Positions 32,695 through 44,850 of a stretch of 64,000 nt of DNA are shown in pieces (position 1 is the first letter of the stretch; every line of letters begins with the position of its first letter). The stretch lies in assembly GCA_029204225.1 (NCBI GenBank), contig CM055112.1, forward strand, positions 25,247,922 through 25,311,921, written 5' to 3'. A model generated the notes under the pieces. It had not been told where the DNA came from, did no database searches, and was given only the letters and a program-made list of their open reading frames with translations. The position numbers and the translations under genes are program-made. This stretch comes from Diphasiastrum complanatum. Its lineage: Eukaryota; Streptophyta; Lycopodiopsida; Lycopodiales; Lycopodiaceae.

Positions 32695-34043
32695 CTGGGG
32701 TACCGAAAAAATCACTTTTGAAGATCGTGAATGTGCAGTTAAAGTTTATCCTACAACTTGGACTCTCAAACCAGTGGTTCAAAAAGAAAATGACGATTCG
32801 TCAACAACGGATCATACTTGTGACCGACAAGAGAAAAATTTGGGAGTTCACTACGATTTTCAAACGGATATTGTCAACTGGATTGAAGCTCTTGCAACGA
32901 TTGATTGTACAGCAGGATATATGTGTCAACAAGATAATCAATCAGATTTGAGCTAGATTTTCTTATTAGATCAAACTTTGAATACACCAATCACGTTTCC
33001 ACTAAATGTGTTGAATGTAGCCTAGATATCAACGGAACCTATACCAGATTCTAAATCATATGGATCTGACCAGATTTGGAGTGCGTAATGTTCCTGATGA
33101 ACCGACAATAAAACCACCTAAAGTAGTTATATTGAAGGAAGATAGGATCATAGGATCGATGACGAAGAAACAAGCTAAGCAATATTATAATACGGTCATG
33201 AAATGGAAAAATCCTCCTCGAAAGATTGATTCAAAGAAAGTGTCACCATTACTGGATAAAGGCAAAAGAAAAGTCGAGGATGATTCTACAAGTCAGAATT
33301 CTAGTAAGACATCATCATCTCGGAAGTCATCATCTCCACGATCAATTCTTGCTAAGAAGGTTAAGCAAAGATCCAAGACAAGCCCTTTTGAAAAAGAACA
33401 AACAGATGTAGTCCAGCATGATATGCTCGAGCATTTTAAACGTTATACACTGGATGATGTGGTTATCATGTTACCTAAAGCACATCGTAGACCTGAAGAA
33501 CACATGTCAGCATCGAAAGAGATTTACGATGGTCCAGCTAGGACACAACCAATGAATCTTGCTGAACCAGGAGAACCGGAAAAGATTATACAAGTTGGAT
33601 CACAACTTAATCCAGAACAGTATCAAGCACTCTGCATGTTACTTATTAAGTATCAAGATTACTTTGCATGGACTTATCAAGGTCTAAAGGGTATTCCGAC
33701 GTCAGTTATTGAACATACCATCCCTTTAGTACGTGATGCAGTTCCAAAGGATACAAAGTTCTATCGATGTAATCCTAATGTTGCGAACCTGATAAAGAAA
33801 GAACTTAAAAAATTGCTTGACGCCGATTTCATTTATGAGATTGAGCATACCGAATGGATCTCACCGATTGTCATTGTTCCCAAGAAGAATGGAAAATTGA
33901 GAAACTGTGTGAATCTCAATGCATTGAACAAAGTGACCCGGAAGGATCACTTTCCGTTACCTTTTACTGAAAGTATTTTGGATCGCCTTGTTGGAGCAGA
34001 AGTTATAGTTTCTTGGATGGAAAATGATTTGATACTCCAGTGA
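32600..34043 (+). pseudogene. Gypsy protease end and truncated reverse transcriptase
   Basis: The protease part keeps its C-terminal motif, PNVYRVLLGHPWLRVAQVIH (about 32628-32690), but I see no D-S/T-G active site. After stops near 32955 and 33030 an open frame of 327 codons follows (33060-34043). It has a basic Ser-rich spacer and then the reverse transcriptase fingers: HTIPLVRDAVPKDTKFYRC, LDADFIYEIEHTEWISPIVI, VPKKNGKLRNCVNLNALNK, and FPLPFTESILDRLVG. The frame ends before the first catalytic aspartate and the Y/F-x-D-D box; RNase H and integrase are absent. The sequence style is of the Athila/Tat side of gypsy. Confidence 0.8.
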
Positions 34044-34898
34044 ATGGCAATCGATTATGCAAGTTTTGGCAGCCTGCTTTGCCAGTTCATCAAGCCTGAT
34101 CTCAATGGTTTTTTTAATTTTATTTTTTTTTCAATTTTTTGTTTTCAGTATTTAAATTGCTTAGTTTTCTGAAAAAAGATAGTGAAAAAAAAAAGGACAA
34201 ATTGGGAAAAGTCTGATGAGCAAAAGTCAGAAAAGTCATAAGCAAAGGAAAAGAAAAGACAATATTTTTTGATGGAAAATAATAGAAAATCACTGTTTTG
34301 GTCAGATATGGCCTATACTGTACTAGAAACCTTCGTTGAGCTCTCAGACTGTACATCCACTCTAGATTTATCTAATTTGAGCTGGGCGAAGGTTCCTGTC
34401 CAGTAAAAGTCCATTTTTTGAGTCAGACGAAGGATCAGTGATATGCCATTTTGGGAACTTTCGCCGAGCACCTTACCCTCATTATGAACTTTCGCCAACC
34501 TGCTAGATGATCTTAAAATGTCAAAATTAGGCTGTCCATATGTTCAGATTGTGACAAAATACATTTATGACAGTACTTGGGCGAAGGTTCATCCTTCGCC
34601 AGCCCTGGAAAATGTTCGTCTGATAGGTTTAGATCCCCAGAAACCTTCGTCGAGATTTTTATAGCCTAATTTCACAATATTGTAAATGCCTGCAAATTTT
34701 TGTTCAGATTTGATCAGCCAAACTAGTATTCAGTGTAATGGACCCAGCAAATTCACCTATAAGTTGGCCAAATCTGATTCATTCATCACTTGTGCTAGCG
34801 AAGCTCTTGCAAATTTTTCCCATGACCAAAGCCTTCCAAACTTTCTAAACTGCTTTCTGATACACTTTCACGCGTCTTACATTTCATTTCTGATCATC
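34044..34898. other. Non-coding stretch with a second CCTTCGCC cluster
   Basis: After a T-rich run come seven or more copies of the CCTTCGCC or GGCGAAGG word (near 34328, 34384, 34428, 34459, 34488, 34579-34600, 34642). This resembles the leader at 30478-31645 and precedes another open frame. Confidence 0.55.
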
Positions 34899-35320
34899 AT
34901 GTCTTCTACGGATACTTCCCAGTCTCCACGTTATACCGTCCATCGTGGTGTCCCATCTACAACGGACATCATGATACTTCCTAGCACAAGCATGGTCACT
35001 CAGTGGATGATCCTTGCCGAGCCTCTGCTCACTACAATGGGTATTCATGAGAGAGTCTTTTCTGGTTGAATCAACATGGATTTCATCACTCTTGCCTTCA
35101 AAACGTGGAAGGAAGAGAAATCCAAATTTTATATCACTTTCCAGGGATCAACACACAAGGTGCGCGTCACTGAGGCCGCCCTTGCAGCCATAGGTATAGC
35201 ATCCGGAACACAAGCCTCACCCAATCACAAGCAGACAAAACAGGCCATCAAGCCATACATTGACCTCACCAATGATCTGCACTGGACCAATTACGGATAT
35301 CTTTTACAAGCCATCTCTGG
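34899..35320 (+). pseudogene. Accessory retroelement frame, 5' part, split by an insertion
   Basis: Starts at an ATG (34899) with MSSTDTSQSPRYTVHRGVP. One TGA at 35067 interrupts it, and the same frame resumes with MDFITLAFKTWKEEKSKFYI and VRVTEAALAAIGIASG until about 35320. There it runs into the opposite-strand integrase tail of a gypsy element. Its probable continuation lies at 41080-41895, where a plus-strand open frame starts just past that element. I do not recognise a family; it resembles the extra open frames some plant gypsy elements carry. Joining the two halves is inference from position and style. Confidence 0.45.
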
Positions 35321-36300
35321 TTCTGAGTACCTTTTCAGATTCCAAAGGAACACTAAGCGATGAGTCCTCCAAATGGATAAGATCTTCCTCTGAACCAACT
35401 ACTTCACCTTCATGCAAACTTAATTTCAACCGGCTTACATGAAACACTGGGTGAGCTGTAGTCTTGTTCTGAAGATCTAATTCGTAAGCTAAAGAACCAA
35501 TTTTCTTTATAATCCAAAATGGTCCACAATATCTCGTAGACAATTTATAATGCTTCCCTGTACTCATAGTCTTAGAATCCTTAGGTATTCTAAGATATAC
35601 CCAGTCATCAACTTGAAAATCTCTGGGAGACCTCTTAAGATCGGCATAGTGCTTAGCTCTATCCTGAGCACTCCGGATACAATCACGGGCCACTTGCAAC
35701 ATTTCACGCATATCATGCAAGAAATCTGCAACTTTCTGGAGATCTAGGTTGAAAACCGTACATTAGCATAAACGGACTATAACCAGTAGCAGAATGTTTT
35801 CTACTGTTATAAGAAAACTCAATAAAAGGAATATAATCTTCCCACTGAGATTGTCTGTGAGACACATAAGTTCTCAACATGTCCTCCATAGTCTGATTAG
35901 TTCTCTCAGTCTGGCCATCTGATTCAGGATGATCATAAGAACTAAAACTAAGTGAGGTTTCAAGCTTATGAATACAGCTGACCAAAAGTGACCTGTAAAT
36001 TTAGGATCTCTATCACTAACTATATCACTTGCAGTCCATAAACCCTAAATAACCTTTCAACAAATATCTGGGCTAAATCCGAAGCCTTAGCAGTTGACTT
36101 GATTGGTATAAAAGTGGCTAACTTTGTCAACATGTCCACCACAATCCAAATAGAATCATTTTGGCGTTGAGAACCTGAGACCCCTGTGAGTAAATCTCTA
36201 TTCCATTCTCATTTTTTCCTGCCTCCACCATCTTTCAGATGGGACCAAAATGAGAATCTGATTTCTCTTAGTGAAAGATATAGATCAGTGGAAATCTGAT
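35305..36300 (-). pseudogene. Gypsy integrase, truncated at the chromodomain
   Basis: Going leftward: SSYDHPESDGQTERTNQTMEDMLR (split by small changes), FIEFSYNSRKHSATGYSPFM, a D-W-V-Y-L-R strand, and the C-terminal PVFHVSRLKL. The last residues, SEKVLRTRDGL, match the place where chromovirus integrases enter the chromodomain, but the sequence stops at about 35315 by running into other DNA. The chromodomain and 3' LTR are therefore missing. The catalytic core further right (36000-36300) is broken by stops. Confidence 0.75.
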
Positions 36301-37800
36301 GAAAGAAAGTTCATTTAATTCACCAATATGACTAAGTGCATCCGCAACTTGGTTAGAGCTACCCTTGATATATCAGATCTCATGATCAAATTCTTGCATA
36401 AGCTCAGCCCAGCGACCTTTACGACCCCTTAGATCATTCTGATTACAAAAGTACTTTAGAGCTTGGTGATCTGTATACACTATAAACTGACTACCATAAA
36501 GCTAATGCCTCCAAGTTTTAAGTACATGTATCACAACAAATAACTTTTTCTCCTGAGTTGTATAACGCAACTGAGGCCCCGTGAGTTTCTTGCTTTCAAA
36601 TGCTATCGGCCTATCCTCTTGTAGAAGAACTGCCCCTATCGCCGAATCACTTGTGTCAGTTCACACAGTGTAAGGTATATCAGGATTCGCGATCTATAAA
36701 ACAGGAGCTGAAGCAACCATTTGCTTGAGTTTCTCAAAGCATTGGTTCAATTCATCATTCCACTCAATAGGCTCGCTAGGTTGACCTCTCTTTTCTTTTT
36801 ATTAACTTTGTCTTTAGTCAAATTATTTAAGGGTGCTGCCACTTTAGCATAATCCTCAATTGACTTATGAAAGAAAACTGTAAAACCAACAAAAGATTTA
36901 ACTTCTCTAACCGTCTTCGGTATCGGCCAATCAAGCACTATCTTGACCTTACTCTCGTCAATCTCCAACCCACTACGGGTGATCTTATGACCGAGGTACA
37001 ACAACTCATGCTTAAAGAACTCACATTTAGATTCCTTAGCGTAGAGTTTCTCTCATCTGAGAATATCTAAGACAGTCTTAAGATGACTCAAATGCTCCTT
37101 AAGTGTTCTACTGTAGATGAGAATATCATCTAAGAATACAACCACAAACTTCCCTAGATATGGACGAAAAAGATCATTCATTATCTCTTGGAATGTAGCT
37201 GGTTAATTCGTTAAACCAAAAGAAAGCACAAAAAATTCATAGTGACCGAATCTCGTCCAAAAACCATTCTTATGCACGTCACCCGGATGAATCCTAATCT
37301 GATGATATCCGATTCTAAGATCTATCTTTGTGAAGTATTTAGCTCCACCTAATCGATCTACCAGATCATCCATACGAGGCAAAGGATATTTATTTTTAAT
37401 AGTTACTTTATTTGACCCTTTGTAGTCTACACACATCCTGAAGCCTTCATCTTTCTTCACTTTTAGAAGAACATGAGCGCCCCAAGGTGACTTACTTGGC
37501 TGAATATGACCCATCTTCAGGTAATTTTCAATTTGCTTAGTAATCTCTACCTCTTCTTTCTAAGAAAACCTATAAGGTTGTCTAGAGATAGGGTGACTAC
37601 CTGGAATTAACTCAATCTTATGGTCTACCGATCTGGACGGCGGTAATCCATGAGGTAGTTCTTCTCGAAATACATCTTTGAAGTCAGACAGTAACTTATT
37701 CTTCTCAATTTGCTCCTGATCTAAGTCTACCGAGTTAAGAATTTTTGACAATTCACAACTACTTAGATACATTTCGGATAAATCCAAAATTGGCTTAGCA
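36301..37800 (-). pseudogene. Gypsy reverse transcriptase and RNase H
   Basis: Starts with LHDFKDVFREELP-type spacer sequence (37680-37640), then [39 protein letters not shown]-like residues, [20 protein letters not shown], and the first catalytic aspartate in [15 protein letters not shown] (37340-37300). The second motif, [11 protein letters not shown], lies near 37150-37115, and LYLGHKITRSGLEID at 37000. RNase H follows toward 36400. At least five stops interrupt it. Nearly all catalytic motifs are visible, so decay is moderate. Confidence 0.8.
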
Positions 37801-37823
37801 AATAAAGAATAAGCTTCATACTG

Positions 37824-39135
37824 TTAATCAAAAATCTCCATTACATTAGCAAATGAACTCATCCCAGATGGATGTACAAAATTGTCTCCAAACATTGTAA
37901 CTATTTCTTTACCCTCCTGAAAAGAGAGAACATGCTTCTCAAAATCTTTTTCAGGATGCTTATTAAATAACCACTCGTATCCTAGAATAATATCAGTATG
38001 TAGTATATCTATGGTTATTGGCTTCAGTTTTGAGTCCGAGTCTTTGCACAAGACCAGAGTTAATGAAATTACTGTCCACTAAAATACTAACTTCATGTCC
38101 ATTCACAGTGTCTTTCAAACGAAATAAATCATTTGGCAAGAATGAAGTAGTATTGAAAGAACAATCAAACTCACCATTAAATTTATTAAATTCCAGCTTA
38201 AGATTCTCTTTACCAGGCATCTCAATCACTTGAGCTGTGCCTTTTTTTCGTTCTGGGCAGAATTTCATAACGTGCCCAGGTTGACCACAATGGAAACAAA
38301 CATTGGTCCTTCTAGCCTTTTCCCGGAACAACTTTTTGTTCTGTCTAAATTCAGATGCAGCTTGATCCAGTTCGGCAAAATATTTTTTATTCATATTTTC
38401 ATGAACTTTTTTCTTCTCTTTTTTCTGGCTGGGTCCGGAGGATCCAGATGGATTAGCCTGTAACTGCTTCCTAGATGTCACAACCATGGAGTCGTACACT
38501 TTTGCGACACGAACTACATCATCAAAGGTTTGAAGCACGTTATGCTTACACTCATTCTGATAATCTGCAGGCAGACCAAGGATAAACTGCCACAGTGCCA
38601 GTTTTGCATCAAATGAGGGGACTTTATTCCATAAATCCATAAAATCTTGTAGGTACGAGTCCAAACTCTGAGTACCCATTTTGCAATTCACAAATCTTCG
38701 GTAAAAATCCGAGTCATCCACAACCACAAACGACTTTTTGAACACCTCCATAAACTCGTCCCATGTGGTAGGTTTAGGTTGTAAATCATGCCACCACGAC
38801 GAAGCTTTACCACGGAAGAACAGAATAACACTCTCTATCTTTTTCTTCTCAGAAATTCTGTGTACATTAAAATAACCGGTCCACTTGGTTAACCAGTCAT
38901 CCACAATTTCAGGCTTCTTCTCTTTCTTCTCCCCCAAAAATGGTTCAGGCTGAAAGCCCAAATTCGGAGCAGACAAAGCTCTCACTTGATTTAATAGTAC
39001 TTCCATTTGTTGATTACGTAAAGTGTTCCTATTGTTTATCTCATTAAGCGCTTGGCTTAATAACTGACAAATTTGCAGATAGGTAGGCATTGGCACCTGA
39101 CCATCGAGAGTTGTATTTGCATTATAGTTTGCCAT
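37824..39135 (-). pseudogene. Gypsy gag and protease with broken catalytic loop
   Basis: The gag frame of 380 codons (39135-37993) is intact. It has a retrotrans_gag domain (SVILFFRGKASSWWHDLQP, W-D-E-F-M, LDSYLQDFMDLWNKV) and a proper knuckle, CFHCGQPGHVMKFC, near residue 280. The protease reads SILVDSNFINSGLVQRLGL, where the family norm is L-V-D-S-G-A-T/S-H-N-F-I: four residues of the active-site loop are missing without loss of frame. A frameshift follows near 38000; the protease end then lies in 38051-37824 with ILGYEWLFNKH. This is the best-preserved gag of the gypsy elements here. Confidence 0.85.
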
Positions 39136-41060
39136 ATTGATTTCTTGACATGCAAAATTTGCTTAAATTAGTCGAGATCCAATCACCAACCAATAAGTGA
39201 AACGTTCAAAACCTTCATAACTGGCTGATATCATTCAGCAAGGTCTTTCGCTCGTTTGAGTAAGATTTCACAAAATCAATATCAGAACAATTAAGCAACA
39301 ACAAGTTTTTATGACCAACCACTAACTTTTACGAAAAATTAAGATTTTCGAAATCCGTTCGAAATGGACCAACTGTGAAAATCGATTAATCAGGTCGATT
39401 TTGCAAAAACACAGCCACTATCTCAAATCGATATCATTTTGAAAGATCCTGCATGGAACTAGCTCGACATGCTTTGACTTTTCCAAAAAAGTAAAAAAAT
39501 TTCGTAAATAGCCTAGTTGCTGGGAAATCTGCTTTTTGATCTAGAATTGCCAAAAATAGTCACATGCAAGAATTCTACTGATCAAAATCACTGGTTACAC
39601 ATGCAACATGCATTTAAGCATGCATACAGGTCTATCCATACATTCCCATCAACAGGAAAGCACTATACTAATTTACAAGCCTGCATGCATCAGAACAATT
39701 CCAAAATTTTGCAAATTTTAGTTCAAAATTGCCAAACTTCAGACGGCCATAACTTTCTCTATAGGACACCAAATTGGTCGCTGTAAAGCACAATATGGAG
39801 GGAGACTATTTCTACAAGGCACTTTTCATGTCACCATGCACCCCTGGCTTCACACGTGTGAGAATTAAATACCTGAAAAACAGGTAGGAGGGCGCATTTT
39901 TGTGGAGAGGTATCATCAAAAAACACATCCCAGCCCAAAAAGCCTTGGATCAGAGGTTACAAGCACTCTATTAAGGCTCACTAGAGAGGCATAGAAGCTT
40001 TTAACAGGTCCAGCAAGCAATCATAGGCTCAGATCATGCAAAAAATGCATTTTTGGCCTCCTTCAACAAGCAAAACTACAATATGTTGGTGTCTAATGCA
40101 CATCTATCCAAATTGGATGCATGATGGCTCAAAACAGAAGCAATATAACATAATTTTAGCTTGTAACAAGAATCAACAGGTTCAAACCCCCAATTGAGAG
40201 GTATTCATGCTCAAAAATTATCAAAAATACACTATTTTTGAATGTTTTGAGCCCCCCTAATGGTGTCTAATCCCAACCAAACTTCATGAAAGCTTAGGGA
40301 CAGCTTCATTACATCTCTGGAAACGTCCATACCAATTCTTGGCTGAGAATTTTGAGATCTACCCCAAAATTAGTCCAAAAAACATCAAAAAACCATGATT
40401 TTTGACAAATTTTGACCAATTTTGACCCAAATTCGTGGGGAAATCCACAAATTCGTGCCTTCAAATCCAAATCCCTGTAAATACATTGCATGCAAGCACT
40501 GAAAGTTCTGATTCAAGTCAAACATGGTTTCCATAGGCCATTAATGGTCCAAAAACCCCAATTTTTGGTCCAAAATCACTATCTAATCAACCTTTTGACT
40601 ATTCAACCAACATGCAATCATTAAATTCTGTAATTAATGACTGTAAAACAGCAAGTACAATCTGAAAAACGTACTACACCAGATCCTATAATCATTTCCT
40701 TGCAAAAACCATCAATTCTAGGTGAAAAATTCACTAAATTCATCAAAAATCCAATGATTTCCTTCAAAATTCATGGAACAAATCCACGATTATGATTTTT
40801 AGGCTGAAAGTACACCAAGGATCTAAGAATCCACTAGGATCCCCATGCAACCTATATTGAGCTATTGACCTCCTATTCTTACATTAAAGCAGTCTTCATC
40901 ATGCTTGTGCTCCTATGTCCAATTATAGGTCTGGGCCCTCATATGATTATTAATTATTTAATACGACCACGTCTAGAATGATGTAGCATAACTAATAACC
41001 ACATACAACTGGAGTGACTGGCTATCCACGTCAGGAATAGTTCTGATTCCCTTGTACAAG
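39136..41060 (-). repeat. Gypsy leader and probable 5' LTR
   Basis: A degenerate primer site, TGATATCAGCCA, lies on the minus strand at 39222-39233. The AT-rich DNA to the right, up to about 41060, is most simply the 5' LTR. No LTR partner survives, so limits are inferred. A CACACGTGTG palindrome is at 39851-39860. No genes are seen. Confidence 0.5.
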
Positions 41061-41895
41061 ACATGGACATAACATACATCGTCAGCTGCGCTTCCACACC
41101 CAACTTCCAATTCCTCCTGCCTCTGATGCTTCCCTTGCCTCTGCTTCCACACACGGACAGTCTGTGACCATTGGGGCTACCAATCCCATCACAACTACCC
41201 AGGCCGCCTCACCCCCGCACACCGAAGCTACTTCACCAAACGCGCAGTTTTTCATGGATATGTTTGATGATTCTGACCCCCTTGGGGCCGCTGAAATTTT
41301 TGAAATGCCCCAGAGCCCTGCGCCCTTTGACCTCCAATCCCCTGGAAGAGGATTTGAACAGATCCATGACACTACTGTCGGTGTTGAAGATGTCAGCCAC
41401 CAACCTCACACTGAAGATAGCCTAGTCGCACTTCGGGTCGACAAAGCTGTGAAATCCCCGAAGCAGTCTTGAGGGTTTTGAGGAAGAAGACATTTTTGAA
41501 GAAGAAGAAGTACTTGCACCTATTCCATGCCAACAAAAGACAATACCATCAGGTCCTCCTGATGCTGCCGCCTCCATGACAGTAGATTATGGTGATGCTC
41601 TCGGTTTGGTTTCAAACCTTGTGCAAGTGATCCAGTCTATGCTAGATAAGAAAAAAGAAATGGAGCAGAGAATTTTAGATATGGGATCAGAAAACACTCT
41701 GATCAGCCAGAAGATTGTCCAGCTGGATCGAGAGTTGAAAATTGCCAAACAACATGAAGACAAGTCTGAAGCTGAAAAGAAGTTGGCCCAGCAATAGGCT
41801 GATTGTCTGGAAGAATACGTCAGCTCTCTGCAAAACGCCCTGACAACCGCACATGATCAAGTGGATAAGGTCGTGCAGGATGCAAAACAACAGTG
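41061..41895 (+). pseudogene. Accessory retroelement frame, 3' part, coiled coil
   Basis: The frame is open from about 41080 (IPPASDASLASASTHG) through an acidic, Pro/Ser/Thr-rich segment (FFMDMFDDSDPLGAAEIFEM) to a TGA at 41470. After a shift it continues at 41490-41895 with D-I-F-E-E-E-E-V-L and then about 100 residues of heptad-like sequence (MLDKKKEMEQRILDMGSEN, KIVQLDRELKIAKQHEDKSE). A TAG at 41795 is followed by more coiled coil (LEEYVSSLQNALTTAHDQV). Domain order resembles the frame at 58535-59575. Probably the continuation of 34899-35320. Function is unknown. Confidence 0.45.
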
Positions 41896-42524
41896 AAAAT
41901 TAAATCATTTTGCATTTTTAACATGTTTTTGCTCTTGAAAACCACCAATAAGTGGAGTATGGGTGTCTTTCTAGAGGTCCCCATGACATCCTCCAAAACA
42001 AAATTAGGGGCTTGACAATTACCGTTGCTCGAAAAGCTGCTCACTGCTCAAAGGTTTTGAATTGGCAAACGGTAAACCTCTAGCTCTGAGTGACTTCCTC
42101 TAGGCTTTTCCCTGATCTCACCACCTATGAATATGAACGAAGCAGGTTTCAGCACCCATGCCAATCCTAGACTCCTGCAAATATAGCCAAATCTCTCCCA
42201 AATCTCTCATCCAAGTTAGTCCCAAATCTCTCCCTCCGTTTACAAATTTCCGAGTTACAGATGTGTGTGTCAATGCAACTATCACTTTCAACACTGCCAC
42301 CGTTGATCATGCCTATGAGAGCGTTTCCCCAAAAGTCACCCGACATTAGTCGGCCCTAACTCCAAAATTTGAATCTAATTACAAGAATTTTCCACCCGTA
42401 ATTGGCATACCATGCCTATCTCTCACCTGTGATTGCTTTGTTGGGTTCTATGAAGGAGTATTGTTTACTTGAAGGCTTTGATGTCACTTGTTGGGTGATA
42501 TAGGCTTTTGAGAATTATTTATCA
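41896..42524. other. Unassigned DNA downstream of the accessory frame
   Basis: Possibly 3' untranslated or LTR sequence of the plus-strand gypsy element. No LTR match to 29546-30464 was seen and no gene was recognised. Confidence 0.35.
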
Positions 42525-42950
42525 GCCCTGATACCACTCTTGCTAAATATGATATCCAGTAAAGAGAAAATCCAATGTAAAATTATGACAGGATCTTTAT
42601 CAACTATTGAGACTATTACTTAGATCGACTAGAAGAATATCTTTGTAGGTGTCAAAGAAAATCATGAAGGGAGCGAAACAATTAGGCATCTATGACAACC
42701 ATGCTTTCTTCGAGTAAGTTATTTTGAATGAGTCATGGAACGAGTATCAATACTAGAGAAAGAAATTATCAAAAAGCATTCATCAGTGCAAACACACATA
42801 AAGAAACATAATATTCATGCATGATGTACTTTGAACAGACTATATACAAGAAACTCTCCACAGACACCAAGCTTGTTGAGATGCCTTCCAAGCAAACACG
42901 GAAACTCACAAATTACTCAATTGTTGCCTACAACAATATGTTGCCAAATT
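42525..42950 (-). repeat. Orphan copia LTR with adjacent primer site
   Basis: On the minus strand, TGGTATCAGGGC (42536-42525) is a near match to the initiator-tRNA primer site. It is preceded by LTR-like sequence that starts at 42541 on the plus-strand reading (TGCTAAATATG). Shared words with 24450-24530 (ATTAGGCATCT, CCATGC) and with 28180-28215 (CTCTCCACA, CACCAAGCTT) link it to other copia LTRs here. The internal region is missing. Confidence 0.6.
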
Positions 42951-43560
42951 TTTTTAAGTTTAGCCCAACATGTGGAGATGTCTGTCCAATTTGAACACAA
43001 TAAGCATGATGAGTGCTAGCTAGCAAAAATTCACAACTAATGGTTGTGGTACTACAATAGTGGAAGTGATTTAGTGAGAACAAATGATGATTTGTAGATA
43101 ATTGGTAGCCAAGTTGAAAAAACAACTACAAAATCTAGTGGTGTTTGCACTAATGGCCAAAGTTTATGTTTAATCATGAACTTTTAAACCTACTATACAA
43201 TGTGGATGGAGTCCCAAAGGTCAGCTTCTTCTAGTAGGCAATAGTTTTGGGTCTTAATTAATATCTAGACTAATTGTTGGGTGAAACAACATCCAATTTA
43301 ATTAGCCATAGATTCAGACCAATAGCTATGTATTTTATGTTGATTTCATGAAATACTGATCTTTTGCCATTCAATTCAACCTAAAACATATTTGAAATAG
43401 GTATTCTTGCTTAGAAGCACACTGTTTGTTTAAACTTTTGTAGAATCTTTAGATTCTAAAATGATATTTTTTTAATCTCTACTTACTTTTGCAGCTTTTG
43501 CAAGACAGCTCTTCCCCAAGAGCGTTCTCTTTCTTTTGGCCAATTGCATCAAGAGATGGG
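42951..43560. other. Non-coding AT-rich spacer
   Basis: No gene or retroelement motif was recognised. Confidence 0.4.
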
Positions 43561-43561
43561 A

Positions 43562-44431
43562 TGAACCCTAGATTCGATCCTTGGGATCAAACATGAGGTT
43601 CATTCTCAACCAATAAAAAATCTCAAAGCCCACACTCTAGGTTTTGAAGCAGCAAAACAAACAGGTAAGTTCTATGGTAGCACAAAGGATCTTGTTAAAA
43701 ATAGAGGATGAACCTTGGGATCGATCCCAGGGTTCATCCAACTCCCTCTTTTCAGGTTCTTAGCATCCATTTTGCACTCCCAATACGTTCTAGTTCCTCT
43801 GAAATTAGAAACAGCCAACATCAAACTGTCAGTTCATTAGATATATGTGAAATCTACTGGCATTGATCTCCACCCTCTCTACGCAGTAATATTTCAGGAC
43901 AAAAACGTTTCTTAGATCTCTCTGAATGTACGTCACCGTAGGTGCTCAGCTAGCAACCACATCTGTCCTCAGGCAGCGACCACATCTGACCACATCTGTC
44001 CTCGAGTAGCGATCCTACCAAACAACCGTCGCTCTCTCCTGCAATATCTCTCTTGCAAATCAGTGCTGCCTGCCAAAGAAGTCCATCGCAGCATGCCAAA
44101 GAGATCCATCAAAATGCAATAAGTCATCGCTGCCTATCTATGAAGTCCATTGAACAAAATAAACCAGCCCATCGCTGCCTGTCTGTCTATGAAGTCCATC
44201 GAACAAAAGAAGCCCATCGCTAGTTGAGCATACTGATATTTCCAGCGGTAGGTTGTAAAAATTGTAACCTGAACTCTGGAATCAATCCTTGGGATCGAGC
44301 CCAGGGTTCAGCCACACATTTTCATGGCTTTGAACCCACAGATCGATCCCTGGGATCGAGCCCAGGATTCAGCCACACATTTTCTTGCTTTGAACCCTGG
44401 AATCGATCCTTGGGATCGACCCCAGGGTTCA
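43562..44431. repeat. Dispersed palindromic repeats, five copies
   Basis: Each copy is an imperfect palindrome of 28-41 bases framed by TGAACC and GGTTCA with a GATCGATCC-type centre. Positions: 43562-43602, 43709-43736, 44270-44310, 44331-44370, 44391-44431. The last three form a tandem array with a period of about 60 bases, separated by GCCACACATTTTC. The copy at 43709-43736 is almost a perfect palindrome. Confidence 0.88.
44060..44225. repeat. Tandem repeat, unit about 45-50 bp
   Basis: Three diverged units share ATCGCTGCCT, GAAGTCCAT and CGAACAAAA words (near 44065, 44128 and 44173). A related small repeat with CCACATCTGTCCTC lies just upstream at 43960-44020. Confidence 0.75.
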
Positions 44432-44850
44432 ACATTCTTTGTTTTCATTGTCTTCCTTGGGTTTAACATTTTTTTTTTTTTTGTGAAAGCTAGGATCATT
44501 TGAACCGTGAAATAGGTTAGCTCGATCTTCTCCTTTGAACCGTGGGCCAATGTTTTTCGAGCTATTTTTTAATGATTGCTGGGGAGACATGAATATTTTA
44601 AGAGTTTTAGCTACCAAATCGAATTAGATTAGTGTAAAATAATTCTTTTGTGGCCCTTATTAATAAAGGTTTAACTTAAAATTAGCGAATTTATCGACTA
44701 AAACTTTTAAATTATTAGGTGTTTTTTAATAAATTTATTGATGTTTTGTATCATAAACACTATTTAAATTTCAAAATGTCATATTGACATTGAAAAATAT
44801 ATTTTATTTTATGGCAACATAGTTGTTTCTTAATTTAACTTGTATAATGT
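44432..44850. other. AT-rich spacer
   Basis: Lies between the palindromic array and the ParB-like pseudogene. It includes an ATG-proximal AT-rich region that could have served as a promoter. No specific element is recognised. Confidence 0.35.

Noticed and set aside
43562-44431. CRISPR-like array
   Set aside because: Repeats are palindromic and few, the spacers in the regular part are alike, and the context is a plant genome full of retroelements.
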